DNA of 64,000 nt from Saprospiraceae bacterium (GTDB lineage: Bacteria; Bacteroidota; Bacteroidia; Chitinophagales; Saprospiraceae): NCBI GenBank assembly GCA_041392805.1, contig JAWKLJ010000001.1, forward strand, positions 2,356,001-2,420,000, read 5' to 3'. Below, piece by piece: positions 24,536-34,759 of the stretch (position 1 is its first letter; each line of letters starts with the position of its first letter). Under the pieces are notes generated by a model. It saw only the letters and a list, made by a program, of their open reading frames with translations, ran no database searches and was not told the DNA's origin. Made by a program: the position numbers and the translations under genes.

Positions 24536-26272
24536 TTATTTATTATTCATCAAATTGACAAGTTCTTTTTTAACGAACTTACCCAACTCACTAACATATT
24601 CTCTTGAGAAATCAAAAGTAATACCTGCTGCCTCATAAATTTTCTTAATCGGCTGCGTATAACCTAATTTTAAAGCATCGATATAGTTTTCGATGGCAAG
24701 TTCTGGATTTTCGCGATAGCGTTTCCAGATGGCGATAGCTCCTAATTGGGCCATTCCATATTCGATATAATAAAAAGGCACCTCAAATAAGTGAAGTTGT
24801 TTATGCCAGAGGTATTCTGAATATTGTTGCAAGCCGCTACGATCAACCTCCGCAGAGCTGAAATCTTTTAGAATAGACAACCAAGTTTCTTTTCTTTCCT
24901 CTCGAGTATGGTGAGGGTTGGTATATATCCAGTGCTGAAATTTATCAATAGTAGCGATCCAAGGTAGTACCTTTAAGACATTTTCTAATTGTCCGATCTT
25001 CGCTCTCCGCAAATCATCTTCATCCTGAAAAAAGATATCCCAGTGGTCCATGCTAAGCAATTCCATGGTCATCGCGGCAAGCTCAGCAACTTCCGAAGGC
25101 ACGCGCTTGGCAGAACTCAATTCGTAATGATGGGTGAGTAGAGAATGGATAGCGTGCCCACTTTCATGCATGAGGGTTCGCATATCACTAAGCGAATTGG
25201 TGGCATTCATAAAGATAAATGGTACACCAGAAAGGTGCAAGGGCATATTATAGCCCCCTGGTCTTTTACCCTTACGGGAATCCAAATCAAGATGGCCTTT
25301 ATCCCTCATGATCGCGATGGCTTCACCAAAGAAGGGATTGAGGCAGGATAAGCAAGCAATTGCTTTTTCGACCAGTTCATCAGTATCTTCAAAAGGGCGG
25401 AGTGGCGCCTTGCCACTGGTATCTACATGTAAGTCCCAAGGGCGGAGCATGTTTACATGTAGGGCTTTCTTTCGAAAGGTATTCAAATCATTGACGATCG
25501 GCAGGATTTCGAATTGAATAGACTCATGAAAATCTATACAATCCGCTGTAGAATAATCGAATCGTCCGAGTGCTCTGAATTTAAAATCTCTGAAATTATC
25601 GAAACCTGCATTTTTCGCAATAGCATGGCGATTGACCAAAAGGCCATCAAAAAGCTGCTCCAGGTGCATGGTATCTTTCCTGATACGCTGGTTGATCTTG
25701 TGGTAAATCCCTTTCCGATAATTTCGATCGGGTTCCTCTAGCAAGGTACCCGCTTTTTGCAAAGTCATTTGACGGCCATTGACACCAATGGTCATTTCCG
25801 AAAAAATCCGTCCATATTCCTTTGATTTTAGCTGCACATCTGTGGCTAAAGGAATATTAGCTTCCTGAAAAAGTTCTACTGAATTAAGAATCCCTCGAAT
25901 ATAAATAAAATAGGCATCTGGATCGAGTTCATCTCTATATGGGGAGTTTACGAGCTTGTTATTCAGTTGATTTTCAAAAGAAGTAATTCTAGGAGCGAGT
26001 TCTTGTACCGCATATTGGTACAAGTCAGCCGCTTCCTGATCCCCGCTATCCACCGTAATTTTAATATAGCGCCATGCAAACGATTCACTAACTACCGCAT
26101 CAAGTTCAGATCTGTCGCTAATCCATGCTTCTAAATCTTTTACACTGTGAATAGGTCGTTTTAATAGGTCGTCATAGTATGGCTTCAATTCGGTCCAAAC
26201 CGAAAGCTCAAAATCACGGGGTAGAAACTTTTGCTTTCTAGGTTCAGGTACCGTTAGCGCAGTAGCTCTCAT
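24536..26272 (-). CDS. M3 family oligoendopeptidase (PepF-like)
   Basis: 578 residues. The zinc site is HESGHAIHSLLTHHYE near residue 370, with the third ligand Glu in PSEVAELAAMTMELLS downstream. Other family features are FKFRALGRFDYSTADC, LDLDSRKGKRPGGYN and the C-terminal LHLFEVPFYYIEYGMAQLGA. These enzymes cleave short peptides in the cytoplasm. The start ATG at 26272 gives the normal N-terminus (FLPRDFELSVWTELKPYYDD). No signal peptide is present. It is monocistronic, with a strong hairpin immediately after it. Confidence 0.95.
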   Translation of the reverse strand: MRATALTVPEPRKQKFLPRDFELSVWTELKPYYDDLLKRPIHSVKDLEAWISDRSELDAVVSESFAWRYIKITVDSGDQEAADLYQYAVQELAPRITSFENQLNNKLVNSPYRDELDPDAYFIYIRGILNSVELFQEANIPLATDVQLKSKEYGRIFSEMTIGVNGRQMTLQKAGTLLEEPDRNYRKGIYHKINQRIRKDTMHLEQLFDGLLVNRHAIAKNAGFDNFRDFKFRALGRFDYSTADCIDFHESIQFEILPIVNDLNTFRKKALHVNMLRPWDLHVDTSGKAPLRPFEDTDELVEKAIACLSCLNPFFGEAIAIMRDKGHLDLDSRKGKRPGGYNMPLHLSGVPFIFMNATNSLSDMRTLMHESGHAIHSLLTHHYELSSAKRVPSEVAELAAMTMELLSMDHWDIFFQDEDDLRRAKIGQLENVLKVLPWIATIDKFQHWIYTNPHHTREERKETWLSILKDFSSAEVDRSGLQQYSEYLWHKQLHLFEVPFYYIEYGMAQLGAIAIWKRYRENPELAIENYIDALKLGYTQPIKKIYEAAGITFDFSREYVSELGKFVKKELVNLMNNK

Positions 26273-26406
26273 ATACGTATGCTTTTGGGTGCCGTATCTG
26301 TCTAGGTTAAACCTCCAAAAAATGAGATTATAATTGTTGTTTACGAGTAAAGTTCTCCAAAGTTACAAGTTACAAGGGTCGTCATTTTCTAAAAAGTAGT
26401 GTTGTT

Positions 26407-26823
26407 TTATTCCTCTTCGTCAGTAGTGTTTTCAATTGTAATAAGTAATCCTTTGTCGTTTAGATAATTAAACCATTTGATTACTTTTTTTATATCGCCA
26501 ATTAAAACGCGGTCACGATCATAATTTGGCAAAATTTCTGAAAAATATTTATGCAATAACTCAGGATCAGCAGTTGGTTTAACCGGAGGGTTATCCGCCA
26601 ACTGATCAAGCATGTTTCCAAATACCATTTTCAACTCACTGGTGTCGCCATCATCTGTATATATCCCTATGGATTCCAAAGGTGTAAACTGATGTTTACG
26701 AGCCGAGGCAAAACGTTTTTTGCCCGTCGTCAGGTCTTCAATGATCAAGCCATTACCTCGGTTGGCTGCCATTTTGTAAAGTCCGGGTAGTCCACTAACA
26801 GCAATTAGATTATCTAAATTCAT
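26407..26823 (-). CDS. DUF5606 family protein
   Basis: 138 residues from ATG 26823. It begins MNLDNLIAVSGLPGLYKM, the hallmark of DUF5606, with RGNGLIIEDLTTGKKRFASA, FTPLESIGIYTDD and a C-terminal DRVLIGDIKKVIKWFNYL. The family is conserved in Bacteroidota and its function is unknown. The acidic C-terminus (TTDEEE) is also typical. A TACCTTTG box at 26852-26859 confirms the shorter start; a longer reading to 26862 would overlap the promoter. Confidence 0.9.
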   Translation of the reverse strand: MNLDNLIAVSGLPGLYKMAANRGNGLIIEDLTTGKKRFASARKHQFTPLESIGIYTDDGDTSELKMVFGNMLDQLADNPPVKPTADPELLHKYFSEILPNYDRDRVLIGDIKKVIKWFNYLNDKGLLITIENTTDEEE

Positions 26824-26851
26824 AGTAATTATAACTCGATTTGTTTGAATA

Positions 26852-26859
26852 CAAAGGTA
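26852..26859 (-). promoter_or_regulatory. -7 box that fixes the DUF5606 gene start
   Basis: TACCTTTG on the minus strand matches TAnnTTTG. It lies about 30 bp before ATG 26823. Confidence 0.6.
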
Positions 26860-26862
26860 CAA

Positions 26863-27208
26863 ACAAAAGAGAAATTAAAGAGAGAAGGATTGTCTGTTAA
26901 TGAATAATCGGCGGATTTATTAAATTTTGTCATCAAGCCAGGCAAAAAATGTATAGGGCATTTTAACGCAGGATGATGGCAAAAGAACAGTAAATTTAAT
27001 ATTTCACTATTCTTTAGTTAACAAACACCAAAAATGTCAGAGAATAAAAATTATAAAGGGTAATTGGGCAGACTATTTTGAAAAATCTAAAGATTGCGAT
27101 GGAGGGTTAGTATTTGGGTAATTTGGGAGTGATTCTTTTCGCATCCCAAAGCTAAAGAAAAAAACCAACAGGTCAAAAAAAAATTAATAATTGTTTTTTA
27201 TAATTTTT
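26863..27208. other. AT-rich intergenic region, nothing recognised
   Basis: About 345 bp between the DUF5606 promoter and the end of the E1 gene. I see no gene, strong inverted repeat or RNA structure. Confidence 0.4.
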
Positions 27209-29209
27209 TCAGTAATTTAAAAGATATTTCAATTGCTCCTTAAATCGTTCAACTGGCAGAAATGCTTTTTCCAAGATACTGGAAAAAGGAATTGGCGTAT
27301 CCAAACTAGCCGCTCTTAAGACAGGAGCATCCAGGTGGTCAAATAAGTGTTCTGCAATATAAGCGGCTATTTCCCCTCCTATTCCTCCAAACAGGGTGTC
27401 TTCATGCAAAATGATCACTCTATTGGTTTTGGTCACACTTTTAGTAATAGCTTCATAATCCAAGGGTAGTAAGGTCCGCAAATCGATGATGTCGGCTGCA
27501 ATTCCCCATTCGTCCACCACTTTTTCAGCCCAGTGGACGCCCATGCCGTAAGTAATAATAGACACTTCATCGCCCTCTCTGGCCAGTCGGGCTTTGCCAA
27601 TTTCTATGGTATAATAATCTTCCGGCACTTCTCCGCTTAGGCTTCGATAAAGCCCTTTGTGTTCAAAATACAAAATGGGGTTAGGGTCTTCAAAAGCAGC
27701 CAGGAGTAAGCCCTTGGCATCATATGGCGTGGTGGGATAAAGCACTTTTAAGCCGGGAGTGTGGGCAAACCAGGCTTCATTACTCTGGCTATGGAACGGT
27801 CCGGCAGCCATTCCGCCGCCTGTTGGCATTCTAATCACCACGTCCGCCGTTTGTCCCCATCGGTAATGTAGTTTAGCTAAGTTGTTGACAATTTGGTTGA
27901 ATCCGCAACTGACAAAGTCTGCAAATTGCATCTCAACCATGGCTTTTGCTCCTTTTAGCGCTAAACCAAGGCCTATTCCAACGATAGCACTTTCGCACAA
28001 AGGCGTATTGCGAACCCGCTCGGCCCCAAAAGTTGCTGAAAAGCCATCCGTTATCTTAAAAACCCCGCCATAATCTGCAATATCCTGCCCCATCAACACT
28101 AATCGTTCGTGCCGCTGCATGGCTTGATACAGGCCATTGGATATGGCATCCACAAAACGCATCTCCGTCTTAGCTTCGCTAGCCGGATAAGTGCGTTGCG
28201 GGGAGTACGGTGCATAGACATCTGCCAGTTCTGCGGTCGTATCGGCTACCAGCGCTGGTTCCTTCTCTACCTTTTTCAGCGCATGATCAATGGTTTGTTT
28301 GATCTCTTTTTTCCAGGCTTCGATCTCCACTTCTGTAAGGATACCTTCTTGCAGCAGAAAATCTTCATAATTCTTCAATGGATCTTTTCTCCCCCATTCC
28401 TCCATCAAAGCCTGAGGGACATATTTGGTGCCAGAAGCTTCTTCATGACCACGCATCCGGAAGGTCCTGCACTCCAATAGCACAGGTTCAGGGTTTTCCC
28501 GAAGTTCCTTTGCTATTTCGCTAATTCGGTGATAAACCTCCAGGATATTATTGCCATCAATGATTTCGGCTCGCATGCCATACCCAATCCCTCTATCGGC
28601 CAGGTTTTCGCAGCGATACTGCTCTTGTACCGGCGTTGATAAGCCATAACCATTGTTTTCCACCACAAAAATCACCGGCAATTGCCATACGGCTGCTACA
28701 TTCAAGGCTTCATGGAATTCGCCTTCACTGGTTGCCCCATCTCCCGTAAATGCCAAAGCCACCTTGGCCTCCTTGGCCAGCTTGTGCGCCAGCCCCACGC
28801 CACCTGCCAACGAAAGTTGCGGCCCCAGGTGAGAAATCATACCTACAATGCCATATTCCATCGTCCCAAAATGAAAAGACCGATCTCGCCCTTTGGTAAA
28901 TCCGATGGCCTTGCCTTGCCACTGGCCAAATAAGCGATCAAGTGGCACCTCGCGGCTAGTGAATACCCCAAGATTGCGATGTAAGGTAAAGATGAGCTCG
29001 TCAGCATCTAAAGCGAGGGTTGCACCCACTGAAATGGCTTCCTGTCCAATCCCCGAAAACCACTTGCTCACCTTCCCTTGCCGCAACAATTTAAGCATCT
29101 TCTCCTCAATTAGTCTTGGCTTGAGTAGGTGGTAATACAATTGCTTTAAGACCTCATCAGAAGTTTGTTTACGATCAAAGGTCAGGAGGGAATGCGTTTC
29201 TGTTGCCAT
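27209..29209 (-). CDS. Fused E1 alpha/beta subunit of a 2-oxoacid dehydrogenase complex
   Basis: 666 residues from ATG 29209. The N-terminal half is the thiamine-diphosphate E1 alpha subunit: GQEAISVGATLALDADE, AFTGDGATSEGEFHEALNVA (ThDP motif GDG...N) and ECRTFRMRGHEEASG. The C-terminal half is the beta subunit: RLVLMGQDIADYGGVFKITD, then PLCESAIVGIGLGLALKGAK and HEDTLFGGIGGEIAAYIAEH. The product decarboxylates pyruvate or a branched-chain 2-oxoacid and loads E2 lipoyl groups; the substrate cannot be fixed by eye. The fusion is common in Bacteroidota. No E2 or E3 gene is adjacent. A promoter box at 29252-29259 excludes the more distal TTG start. Confidence 0.93.
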   Translation of the reverse strand: MATETHSLLTFDRKQTSDEVLKQLYYHLLKPRLIEEKMLKLLRQGKVSKWFSGIGQEAISVGATLALDADELIFTLHRNLGVFTSREVPLDRLFGQWQGKAIGFTKGRDRSFHFGTMEYGIVGMISHLGPQLSLAGGVGLAHKLAKEAKVALAFTGDGATSEGEFHEALNVAAVWQLPVIFVVENNGYGLSTPVQEQYRCENLADRGIGYGMRAEIIDGNNILEVYHRISEIAKELRENPEPVLLECRTFRMRGHEEASGTKYVPQALMEEWGRKDPLKNYEDFLLQEGILTEVEIEAWKKEIKQTIDHALKKVEKEPALVADTTAELADVYAPYSPQRTYPASEAKTEMRFVDAISNGLYQAMQRHERLVLMGQDIADYGGVFKITDGFSATFGAERVRNTPLCESAIVGIGLGLALKGAKAMVEMQFADFVSCGFNQIVNNLAKLHYRWGQTADVVIRMPTGGGMAAGPFHSQSNEAWFAHTPGLKVLYPTTPYDAKGLLLAAFEDPNPILYFEHKGLYRSLSGEVPEDYYTIEIGKARLAREGDEVSIITYGMGVHWAEKVVDEWGIAADIIDLRTLLPLDYEAITKSVTKTNRVIILHEDTLFGGIGGEIAAYIAEHLFDHLDAPVLRAASLDTPIPFSSILEKAFLPVERFKEQLKYLLNY

Positions 29210-29251
29210 AATCTTTTCTGCTTTGGTTAGGCCATTGAGATCAATTCCGGT

Positions 29252-29259
29252 CAAAGGTA
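29252..29259 (-). promoter_or_regulatory. -7 box that fixes the fused E1 gene start
   Basis: TACCTTTG on the minus strand matches TAnnTTTG. The in-frame TTG at 29254 lies inside the box, so translation must begin at ATG 29209. Confidence 0.6.
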
Positions 29260-29405
29260 AAGGTTTTATGATTTCGCCAAGTGCTAGGGAGTGATTTAAT
29301 TTTGGGGATCATGCTATAGGATTTGAAAGTTGTTTAAATATAGCTAAGTACATGCAGGGCACATTTTTGTAAAAATGATTACTTTGCTAAGCAAAACCAA
29401 CTTAC

Positions 29406-31133
29406 ATGAAAAAATCAAACCTCCTTTTCCTCTTGCTTTTATTGATGATGGCCTGCCAAGATAAAAGCGTTGATCCAAAAGAAAGTTGGACGCCTGAGAC
29501 TTCCCCTTTTCGTCCTAATATCGTATGGTTAGTAGCCGAAGACCTGAGTCATTATATCCCACCATTTGGGGATTCTACCATTCAAACCCCTCACCTCAGC
29601 CGACTGGCCGAAGAGGGGGTACGATATACCAATCTTTTCTCGGTAGCAGGGGTTTGTTCGCCCAGTCGGGCGGCCCTATGCACAGGGATGTACCCTAGCA
29701 GTGTTGGGGCACAAAATATGCGTACCCAGTACAATGCTGAATTGTTGGCACAGGTGGGACTTATTCCCTATGAGGTTGTCCTGCCTCCAGCGGTTAAGAT
29801 GATGAGCCAGGTCATGCGCGAAAATGGCTACTATGCCACCAACAATGACAAAACTGACTATCAATTCGTACCCTCGACTACGGCCTGGGATGATAATGGT
29901 CCAGTGGCGCATTGGCGCAATCGACCTGCTGGAAAACCTTTTTTTTCTATATTTAATTTTAATGTCACCCATGAAAGTCAGGTCTTTGGAACCACCAGTA
30001 AAAAGGCGCTACGGTTTAAGGAAGGTTTCCCCCAAGATTTAAGCAAGGAGCCCAAGCCAGATTGGACAGGTGGCTTGGACTCGGCCGACTGGACCTTGGC
30101 GGTTCCTGAAGATCTGGCGGTTAAGGTTCCGCCCTATCTGGTGGAAGACGAAGGTACTATTGCCGATATTCGCCGCGTTTATTCCAACATTGCCATCATG
30201 GATCAGCAAGTGGGTTTTTTAGTCAAGCAATTGGAAGAAGATGGCCTTTTGGATAGCACCATTATCGTTTGGTATACGGATCATGGCGGTCCCCTACCCC
30301 GTCAAAAAAGATTGTTGTATGATTCGGGATTGCGGGTACCTATGATTATCCGGTATCCTGAGAAATGGAATGCCGGAGCGATAGATAATCAGCTCATTAG
30401 CTTTGTGGATTTTGCGCCAACTACCTTCTCTATGGCCAGTATCGCCCCCCCTGCCTACTTACAAGGACAAGCTGTTATTGGGCCATATAAACAAAAAACT
30501 CGTTCTTATATTCATGCGGCAGCAGATCGCCTGGATTCAGAAATAGACATGATCCGTGCCGTTAGTGATGGTCGTTACAAATACCTACGCAATTTTCAAC
30601 CCAACAGAGGATACTACCTGGCCGTGGAATACCGCGAACGAATGAATAGCATGAAATCGTTGTTGAAAGGAAGAGATGCGGGCACCCTAAACGAGTACCA
30701 AGCCCAATGGTTTCGCCCCAATAAGGCGCCAGAAGAGCTATTCGACACCCAGAATGATCCGCATGAATTAAACAACCTGGCTACTGACCCTGCTTATGCT
30801 GAAAAGCTAGCAGAACTTCGAACAGAATGCGATCGATGGATGGCTGCTATCTCGGATAAAGGCCATATACCTGAAGCTGAGATGCTGGAAAATTTCTGGC
30901 CCAATCGCGTACAACCCATAACTGCAACGCCTGTTATCAGTAATGAGGGAAATAAAGTAAGCCTTTCCTGCCCTACGGATGGCGCTAACCTCGGCTATAA
31001 AATCATAGTGAATGGCAAAGAACCTCCTGCTTGGACCCCTTATACCGAACCCTTTGAGGGACCCAAGGCTGGTGAACTAAAAGTCATAGCTCATCGCATT
31101 GGGTTTAAACCTAGTGAAGTGATGGTTGAATAA
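29406..31133 (+). CDS. Sulfatase lipoprotein with formylglycine motif
   Basis: 575 residues. A lipoprotein signal with Cys in MMACQDKS is followed by an alkaline-phosphatase-fold sulfatase. The metal-binding start is PNIVWLVAEDLSHYIPPFGD, the formylglycine site is VCSPSRAALCTG (C~84, CxPSR), and WYTDHGGPLPRQKRLLYDSG supplies later metal and substrate ligands. The C-terminal ~75 residues look like a chitobiase-type beta-sandwich (SLSCPTDGANLGYKIIVNGK). It likely desulfates a polysaccharide in the envelope. It needs an FGE to activate it; the FGE-like domain at 51629 lacks the catalytic cysteines, so the true maturase is elsewhere. Confidence 0.92.
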   Translation: MKKSNLLFLLLLLMMACQDKSVDPKESWTPETSPFRPNIVWLVAEDLSHYIPPFGDSTIQTPHLSRLAEEGVRYTNLFSVAGVCSPSRAALCTGMYPSSVGAQNMRTQYNAELLAQVGLIPYEVVLPPAVKMMSQVMRENGYYATNNDKTDYQFVPSTTAWDDNGPVAHWRNRPAGKPFFSIFNFNVTHESQVFGTTSKKALRFKEGFPQDLSKEPKPDWTGGLDSADWTLAVPEDLAVKVPPYLVEDEGTIADIRRVYSNIAIMDQQVGFLVKQLEEDGLLDSTIIVWYTDHGGPLPRQKRLLYDSGLRVPMIIRYPEKWNAGAIDNQLISFVDFAPTTFSMASIAPPAYLQGQAVIGPYKQKTRSYIHAAADRLDSEIDMIRAVSDGRYKYLRNFQPNRGYYLAVEYRERMNSMKSLLKGRDAGTLNEYQAQWFRPNKAPEELFDTQNDPHELNNLATDPAYAEKLAELRTECDRWMAAISDKGHIPEAEMLENFWPNRVQPITATPVISNEGNKVSLSCPTDGANLGYKIIVNGKEPPAWTPYTEPFEGPKAGELKVIAHRIGFKPSEVMVE

Positions 31134-31142
31134 GATGGAAAT

Positions 31143-31186
31143 CGGAAGTTGGAAAATAATCAAGCATTGGGATGTTCCAACTTCCG
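31143..31186. repeat. 12-bp inverted repeat after the sulfatase
   Basis: CGGAAGTTGGAA at 31143-31154 and TTCCAACTTCCG at 31175-31186 are exact reverse complements around a 20-nt loop. It lies between convergent genes and can serve as a terminator. A relative of the motif, AGTTGGAAATGGGAAA, occurs at ~59464 and inverted at ~49344. Confidence 0.55.
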
Positions 31187-31263
31187 CCTTCCAATATGGC
31201 CATATTATAGTAGGTCTAATGCTTCTCTAAATGGAAGCATCCGGACATAAAAACGGTTGACCA

Positions 31264-33138
31264 CTAGAGCCTATAAGACTCAATCACTTTGCCCTGCACA
31301 ATATAGAGTACTTCTCCCACCTCGTCAATCGCATAGATAGGTTCGGCGCTTTTCAAGTCGAAGGTCGCCAATTCCTTTCCTGTTTCTTTATCTATTTTCA
31401 CAAAAATGGGTTTGTTCATTAAGCCTTTGTCAGAGGTAAGGATAAAAGCGGTTTCGTAGGTTTCGAAAGTAGCCTTGTAGCGGGCGACGATAGCCGCTAC
31501 GGCAGCATCACTAATGGCAAAAGCAGCAGGTGCATTTCTCACTTTCTTTTCAAATTGAGCAGCCATTATATCTGCTTTTTCGCTATCACCTAAAGCAGTG
31601 TAGCCCGCTTCTTGGGTCATATATGACATCCCTTCCACCACCTGTGATGTACCTGACAACTCCGCTGCCACAGCAAGTGCTCCCAAGCCTATCTTGGCAA
31701 CAGTGCTCAATTGGTGTGGAGGAAAAAATTGTTGGTATTTCACCTTACCATCATAGCCAATTAGCATGAAATTTTGAGAAGAACCTAACAAATACCCGCC
31801 ATCTCTTTTTTCAATGAACTCGACGTCTTCTTTACCTTGGAACTTCAACTCGTCCATCCATTGCTCAAAGTCACCTGTTTGGGTATCGATCCGGAATAAT
31901 TTCTTATTGCCATAGACCATATAGGCGCTTTTTTCCTGGTCGTAAAAATAGACCGGTTGACCTTTTAGCTTCAGGTCTTTTTTCCAAAATTCATCACCCG
32001 TTGCCAAATCAATGATATTAGAACCGCCTTCAGAAAGATACAATAACCCTTTAGGCGTAAATTCAAAACCATCAACTGGGGCCTTTACTTTTATGGGCTT
32101 TTTCCAAGCTTCTTCTCCCGTATTCAGGTCTATATTATGGATAATAGCTTTGTCATTACCATCTTCGGAGACCGTATAAAAGTGATCCTTTCCATCTAAA
32201 AGGAAATTATAGGTGTTGGAAAGGCTTGGCTCTTTTTTCCACATATCCTTTCCTGTTTTTCCATCTATTTTGCTGATCAAAGAAGTTTGTACGACAATGA
32301 ATCCGTCTTTATGGGGAAACATGTTGCTGAAATCGCCCTTTAGTTTTATGGGCTTTTTCCAAACTTCGATACCATCTTCGAGGTTTATAGCGGAGAACTT
32401 GTTATTGTCGAAGGCTACATATAATTGACGGCCAGTCGCTTCGGAAAAATAGAGGTCTTCTATTTTCTTGAGGTCTAAGCTCCAGCGTGTTTCCCCAGTA
32501 TTACCATCCAAGCGGAATAAGTCTTTACGCGTAGGATAAAGGATTTGGCCATCTTGGTCCAGTATCGGTTCAGGGCGATAAATTTGGTTGGCCTTGCGGA
32601 CGAAAGCGCCTAAACTTAATAGTTTTTCAGGTTTTTCATCAATAGTTTGCCTCCATCGGATGGCCTGTTCAGCCAAGTCCACAAAAATCAGTTCAACTTG
32701 CTTGCCATCGCCTTTGGTTTTTAGCAAAACTCCACCGATGTCAAACATGGGGTAGTTTTCTAAAATACGTGGCAATTCTATTTCCTTGGAGTCAAAAAGT
32801 ATTTTCCCATCAAAATAATTAATGATTTGCAATTTGGTATTGATCAAGCCACTCGGTTTTTCCAACACCATAAAGGGAGAAGCAGGGACCATCTGGATGT
32901 CTTCTGCCCCTATATTATTGGCTAAAAGACCTAGTTCTATCGTCCAGACAATTGATTTATCATCTGGAGAAAGCCCACAAAGGTTATTACCAGATTTCAC
33001 GATTAGGGTGCCGGCCGGGCTCAATTTAACCCAAGAAATCGGCCCAGGGAAATCAACTTTCCAATCAGCAGTAGTGCTTTGCGCAAAAGCAGAAGAACTT
33101 ACGGTAAGTGTAAGTAGTAAAAAGAGAAGTTTTTTCAT
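31264..33138 (-). CDS. Secreted PQQ-type beta-propeller protein
   Basis: 624 residues. A signal peptide (MKKLLFLLLTLTVSSSAFA) precedes about seven to eight propeller blades of the PQQ/WD type with recurring W-x-K patterns: WTIELGLLANN, GNTGETRWSLDLKK, IEVWKKPIKLKG, EEAWKKPIKVKAP, GDEFWKKDLKLKG. The C-terminal ~160 residues depart from the blade pattern and carry an Ala-rich helical stretch. It is probably periplasmic or outer-membrane-associated, where such propellers serve as protein-binding scaffolds (BamB-like) or dehydrogenase relatives. No cofactor residues are evident, so a scaffold is more likely. It is convergent with the sulfatase. Confidence 0.8.
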   Translation of the reverse strand: MKKLLFLLLTLTVSSSAFAQSTTADWKVDFPGPISWVKLSPAGTLIVKSGNNLCGLSPDDKSIVWTIELGLLANNIGAEDIQMVPASPFMVLEKPSGLINTKLQIINYFDGKILFDSKEIELPRILENYPMFDIGGVLLKTKGDGKQVELIFVDLAEQAIRWRQTIDEKPEKLLSLGAFVRKANQIYRPEPILDQDGQILYPTRKDLFRLDGNTGETRWSLDLKKIEDLYFSEATGRQLYVAFDNNKFSAINLEDGIEVWKKPIKLKGDFSNMFPHKDGFIVVQTSLISKIDGKTGKDMWKKEPSLSNTYNFLLDGKDHFYTVSEDGNDKAIIHNIDLNTGEEAWKKPIKVKAPVDGFEFTPKGLLYLSEGGSNIIDLATGDEFWKKDLKLKGQPVYFYDQEKSAYMVYGNKKLFRIDTQTGDFEQWMDELKFQGKEDVEFIEKRDGGYLLGSSQNFMLIGYDGKVKYQQFFPPHQLSTVAKIGLGALAVAAELSGTSQVVEGMSYMTQEAGYTALGDSEKADIMAAQFEKKVRNAPAAFAISDAAVAAIVARYKATFETYETAFILTSDKGLMNKPIFVKIDKETGKELATFDLKSAEPIYAIDEVGEVLYIVQGKVIESYRL

Positions 33139-33615
33139 TAGAGAAATTTATTAAAATAATAAAAAATAGAGCCGCGTTAAAATTTATTCCTGATCCTTTT
33201 GTTGGTACAAAAAGGTCAATGCACCAAACAAGGTGGAATAAGCGCTGAAAAAAGCCAAAGCTTGGACAATAAATCATAAGCAATAGCAATAAAGCAGCAT
33301 CCGGACCAGGCCAAATGCCTGGGCAAATTCCATTTCTCTAATACACCAAAATTAATTTGAAGAAATATGATTTGGAAGTATATAGAGCGCGTATTAAATG
33401 CAATGCAAGTATACAAAGTCTTATCCACAATGTCAATTCTTTTGTGATAAGGCCGCTGAGTAATTCGAAAACTTTTCGCCTTTTCTTCAGTGCAGTAAAT
33501 TGGATCGTTTATTCCGACCAACTATTCAGCCAACCTTGCAAGTTGTTCAGTGTTGGTTGAACTACTTAGGTAAAGCCTTTAGTATTGTGGTATTATTCAT
33601 CTATAAATAAGAATT
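33139..33615. other. Intergenic region without a recognisable gene
   Basis: About 475 bp between divergent genes. Reading frames on either strand (33216-33521 minus, 33357-33560 plus) have poor composition and no family resemblance. A TAGTATTG near 33579 is a weak candidate promoter of the TlpA-like operon. Confidence 0.4.
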
Positions 33616-34734
33616 ATGCCTACTTTCAAATCAAATTTAATACTGCTCATCCTATTGCTTCCGCTAATGCTGGCCTCACAAACAGTAGAAACGGTCCTTC
33701 AGCAATACCTGGACAAACTTGAACAGATTCAAAGTATCTCTTGCGAGGTAGAACAATTGGACACCTTTGTCACGGGTCATGTATGGCATTATACGGGAAA
33801 AGCCATTTTACTAAGAAACCCGGATGAACCTATTTGGGGATTCAACTACAAAGCATCTAAAACGGTGGGTGGGGAAGCACTTTATGATGGTGAGAGAGCA
33901 TTTGAAATTGATCATGCAACTAAAGCATATGAACTTAATGCCAATCCTCAGTCTTATATCCTAGGCTCTCCGGGTGGGCAGCTAATTGTCCCCGAACTGA
34001 TGGTCTACCAAGATGACACCATTGTTCCTAGTTTATTGATCGATCAAGACCACTATATATTAGTCTATCCTTTTCCTGATTTGCCAGCGTACCAGGTCGT
34101 TGAACGCGAAAAAAGGATCTACCTAAGTAAAACTTCTCTCCTTCCTGAAAAGGTTAGCAAACGGCAAGTTTCTCTAGGTAAACTTCAGGTCCTTACCCGA
34201 ATCATAAGGCATATCGAAATCAATCAGCCTGCTCACGCCGATCAATTTGACAAACACTTTTTGGAGGACTACAAAATTGTCCAGCGGGAATCCAGAGCGG
34301 ATTTACACAAAGATTTGATTCATACCCAGGCTGCAGATTTTACCCTTCCTGATTTTGATGGCAACTTAACTGATTTAAAGCCCAAAAAGGGAAATGTGCT
34401 GCTCATCGATTTTTGGGAAGTATGGTGCGGTCCATGCCAGCAATCTATGCCCAAAGTGCAGGAATTATATGAAACATATCAAAATAAAGGGCTTGACGTA
34501 GTGGGGGTGCTCATGGATAAAAACAGCATGGATAGCGCCCAACTTTTTCTGGATAAAAAAGGATTTTCTTTTCCTCAATTGATAGGAGGCCAAGCCCTCA
34601 GAGACTATTTTAAAGTGAATGGAATTCCTCAATATGTATTGATTGATAAAGCGGGGAAAATTCAGTTTATTTACCAAGGATACCATGAGGCCATTGCCGA
34701 AAACATCAAAACGATGTTGGCTGAAACCCATTAG
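33616..34734 (+). CDS. TlpA-like thioredoxin with N-terminal LolA-like domain
   Basis: 372 residues. The signal peptide (MPTFKSNLILLILLLPLMLA) is followed by a ~200-residue domain resembling LolA/DUF2092-type lipid-binding beta-sheets (YLDKLEQIQSISCEVEQLDT). The C-terminal thioredoxin fold of TlpA type (~235-372) has WCGPC near 269 (FWEVWCGPCQQSMPK) and the cis-Pro in VNGIPQYVLIDKAG. It is a periplasmic thiol:disulfide oxidoreductase. It is the first gene of an operon, 25 bp ahead of a histidine kinase whose own sensor region is TlpA-like. This suggests a thiol or envelope redox signal. Confidence 0.87.
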   Translation: MPTFKSNLILLILLLPLMLASQTVETVLQQYLDKLEQIQSISCEVEQLDTFVTGHVWHYTGKAILLRNPDEPIWGFNYKASKTVGGEALYDGERAFEIDHATKAYELNANPQSYILGSPGGQLIVPELMVYQDDTIVPSLLIDQDHYILVYPFPDLPAYQVVEREKRIYLSKTSLLPEKVSKRQVSLGKLQVLTRIIRHIEINQPAHADQFDKHFLEDYKIVQRESRADLHKDLIHTQAADFTLPDFDGNLTDLKPKKGNVLLIDFWEVWCGPCQQSMPKVQELYETYQNKGLDVVGVLMDKNSMDSAQLFLDKKGFSFPQLIGGQALRDYFKVNGIPQYVLIDKAGKIQFIYQGYHEAIAENIKTMLAETH

Positions 34735-34759
34735 TACATGTTTTTTTGATGCTTTTTCC

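Noticed and set aside
33216..33560. Small genes in the 33.1-33.6 kb gap
   Set aside because: Overlapping frames on both strands with unlikely composition, no promoter-start pairing and no family resemblance.
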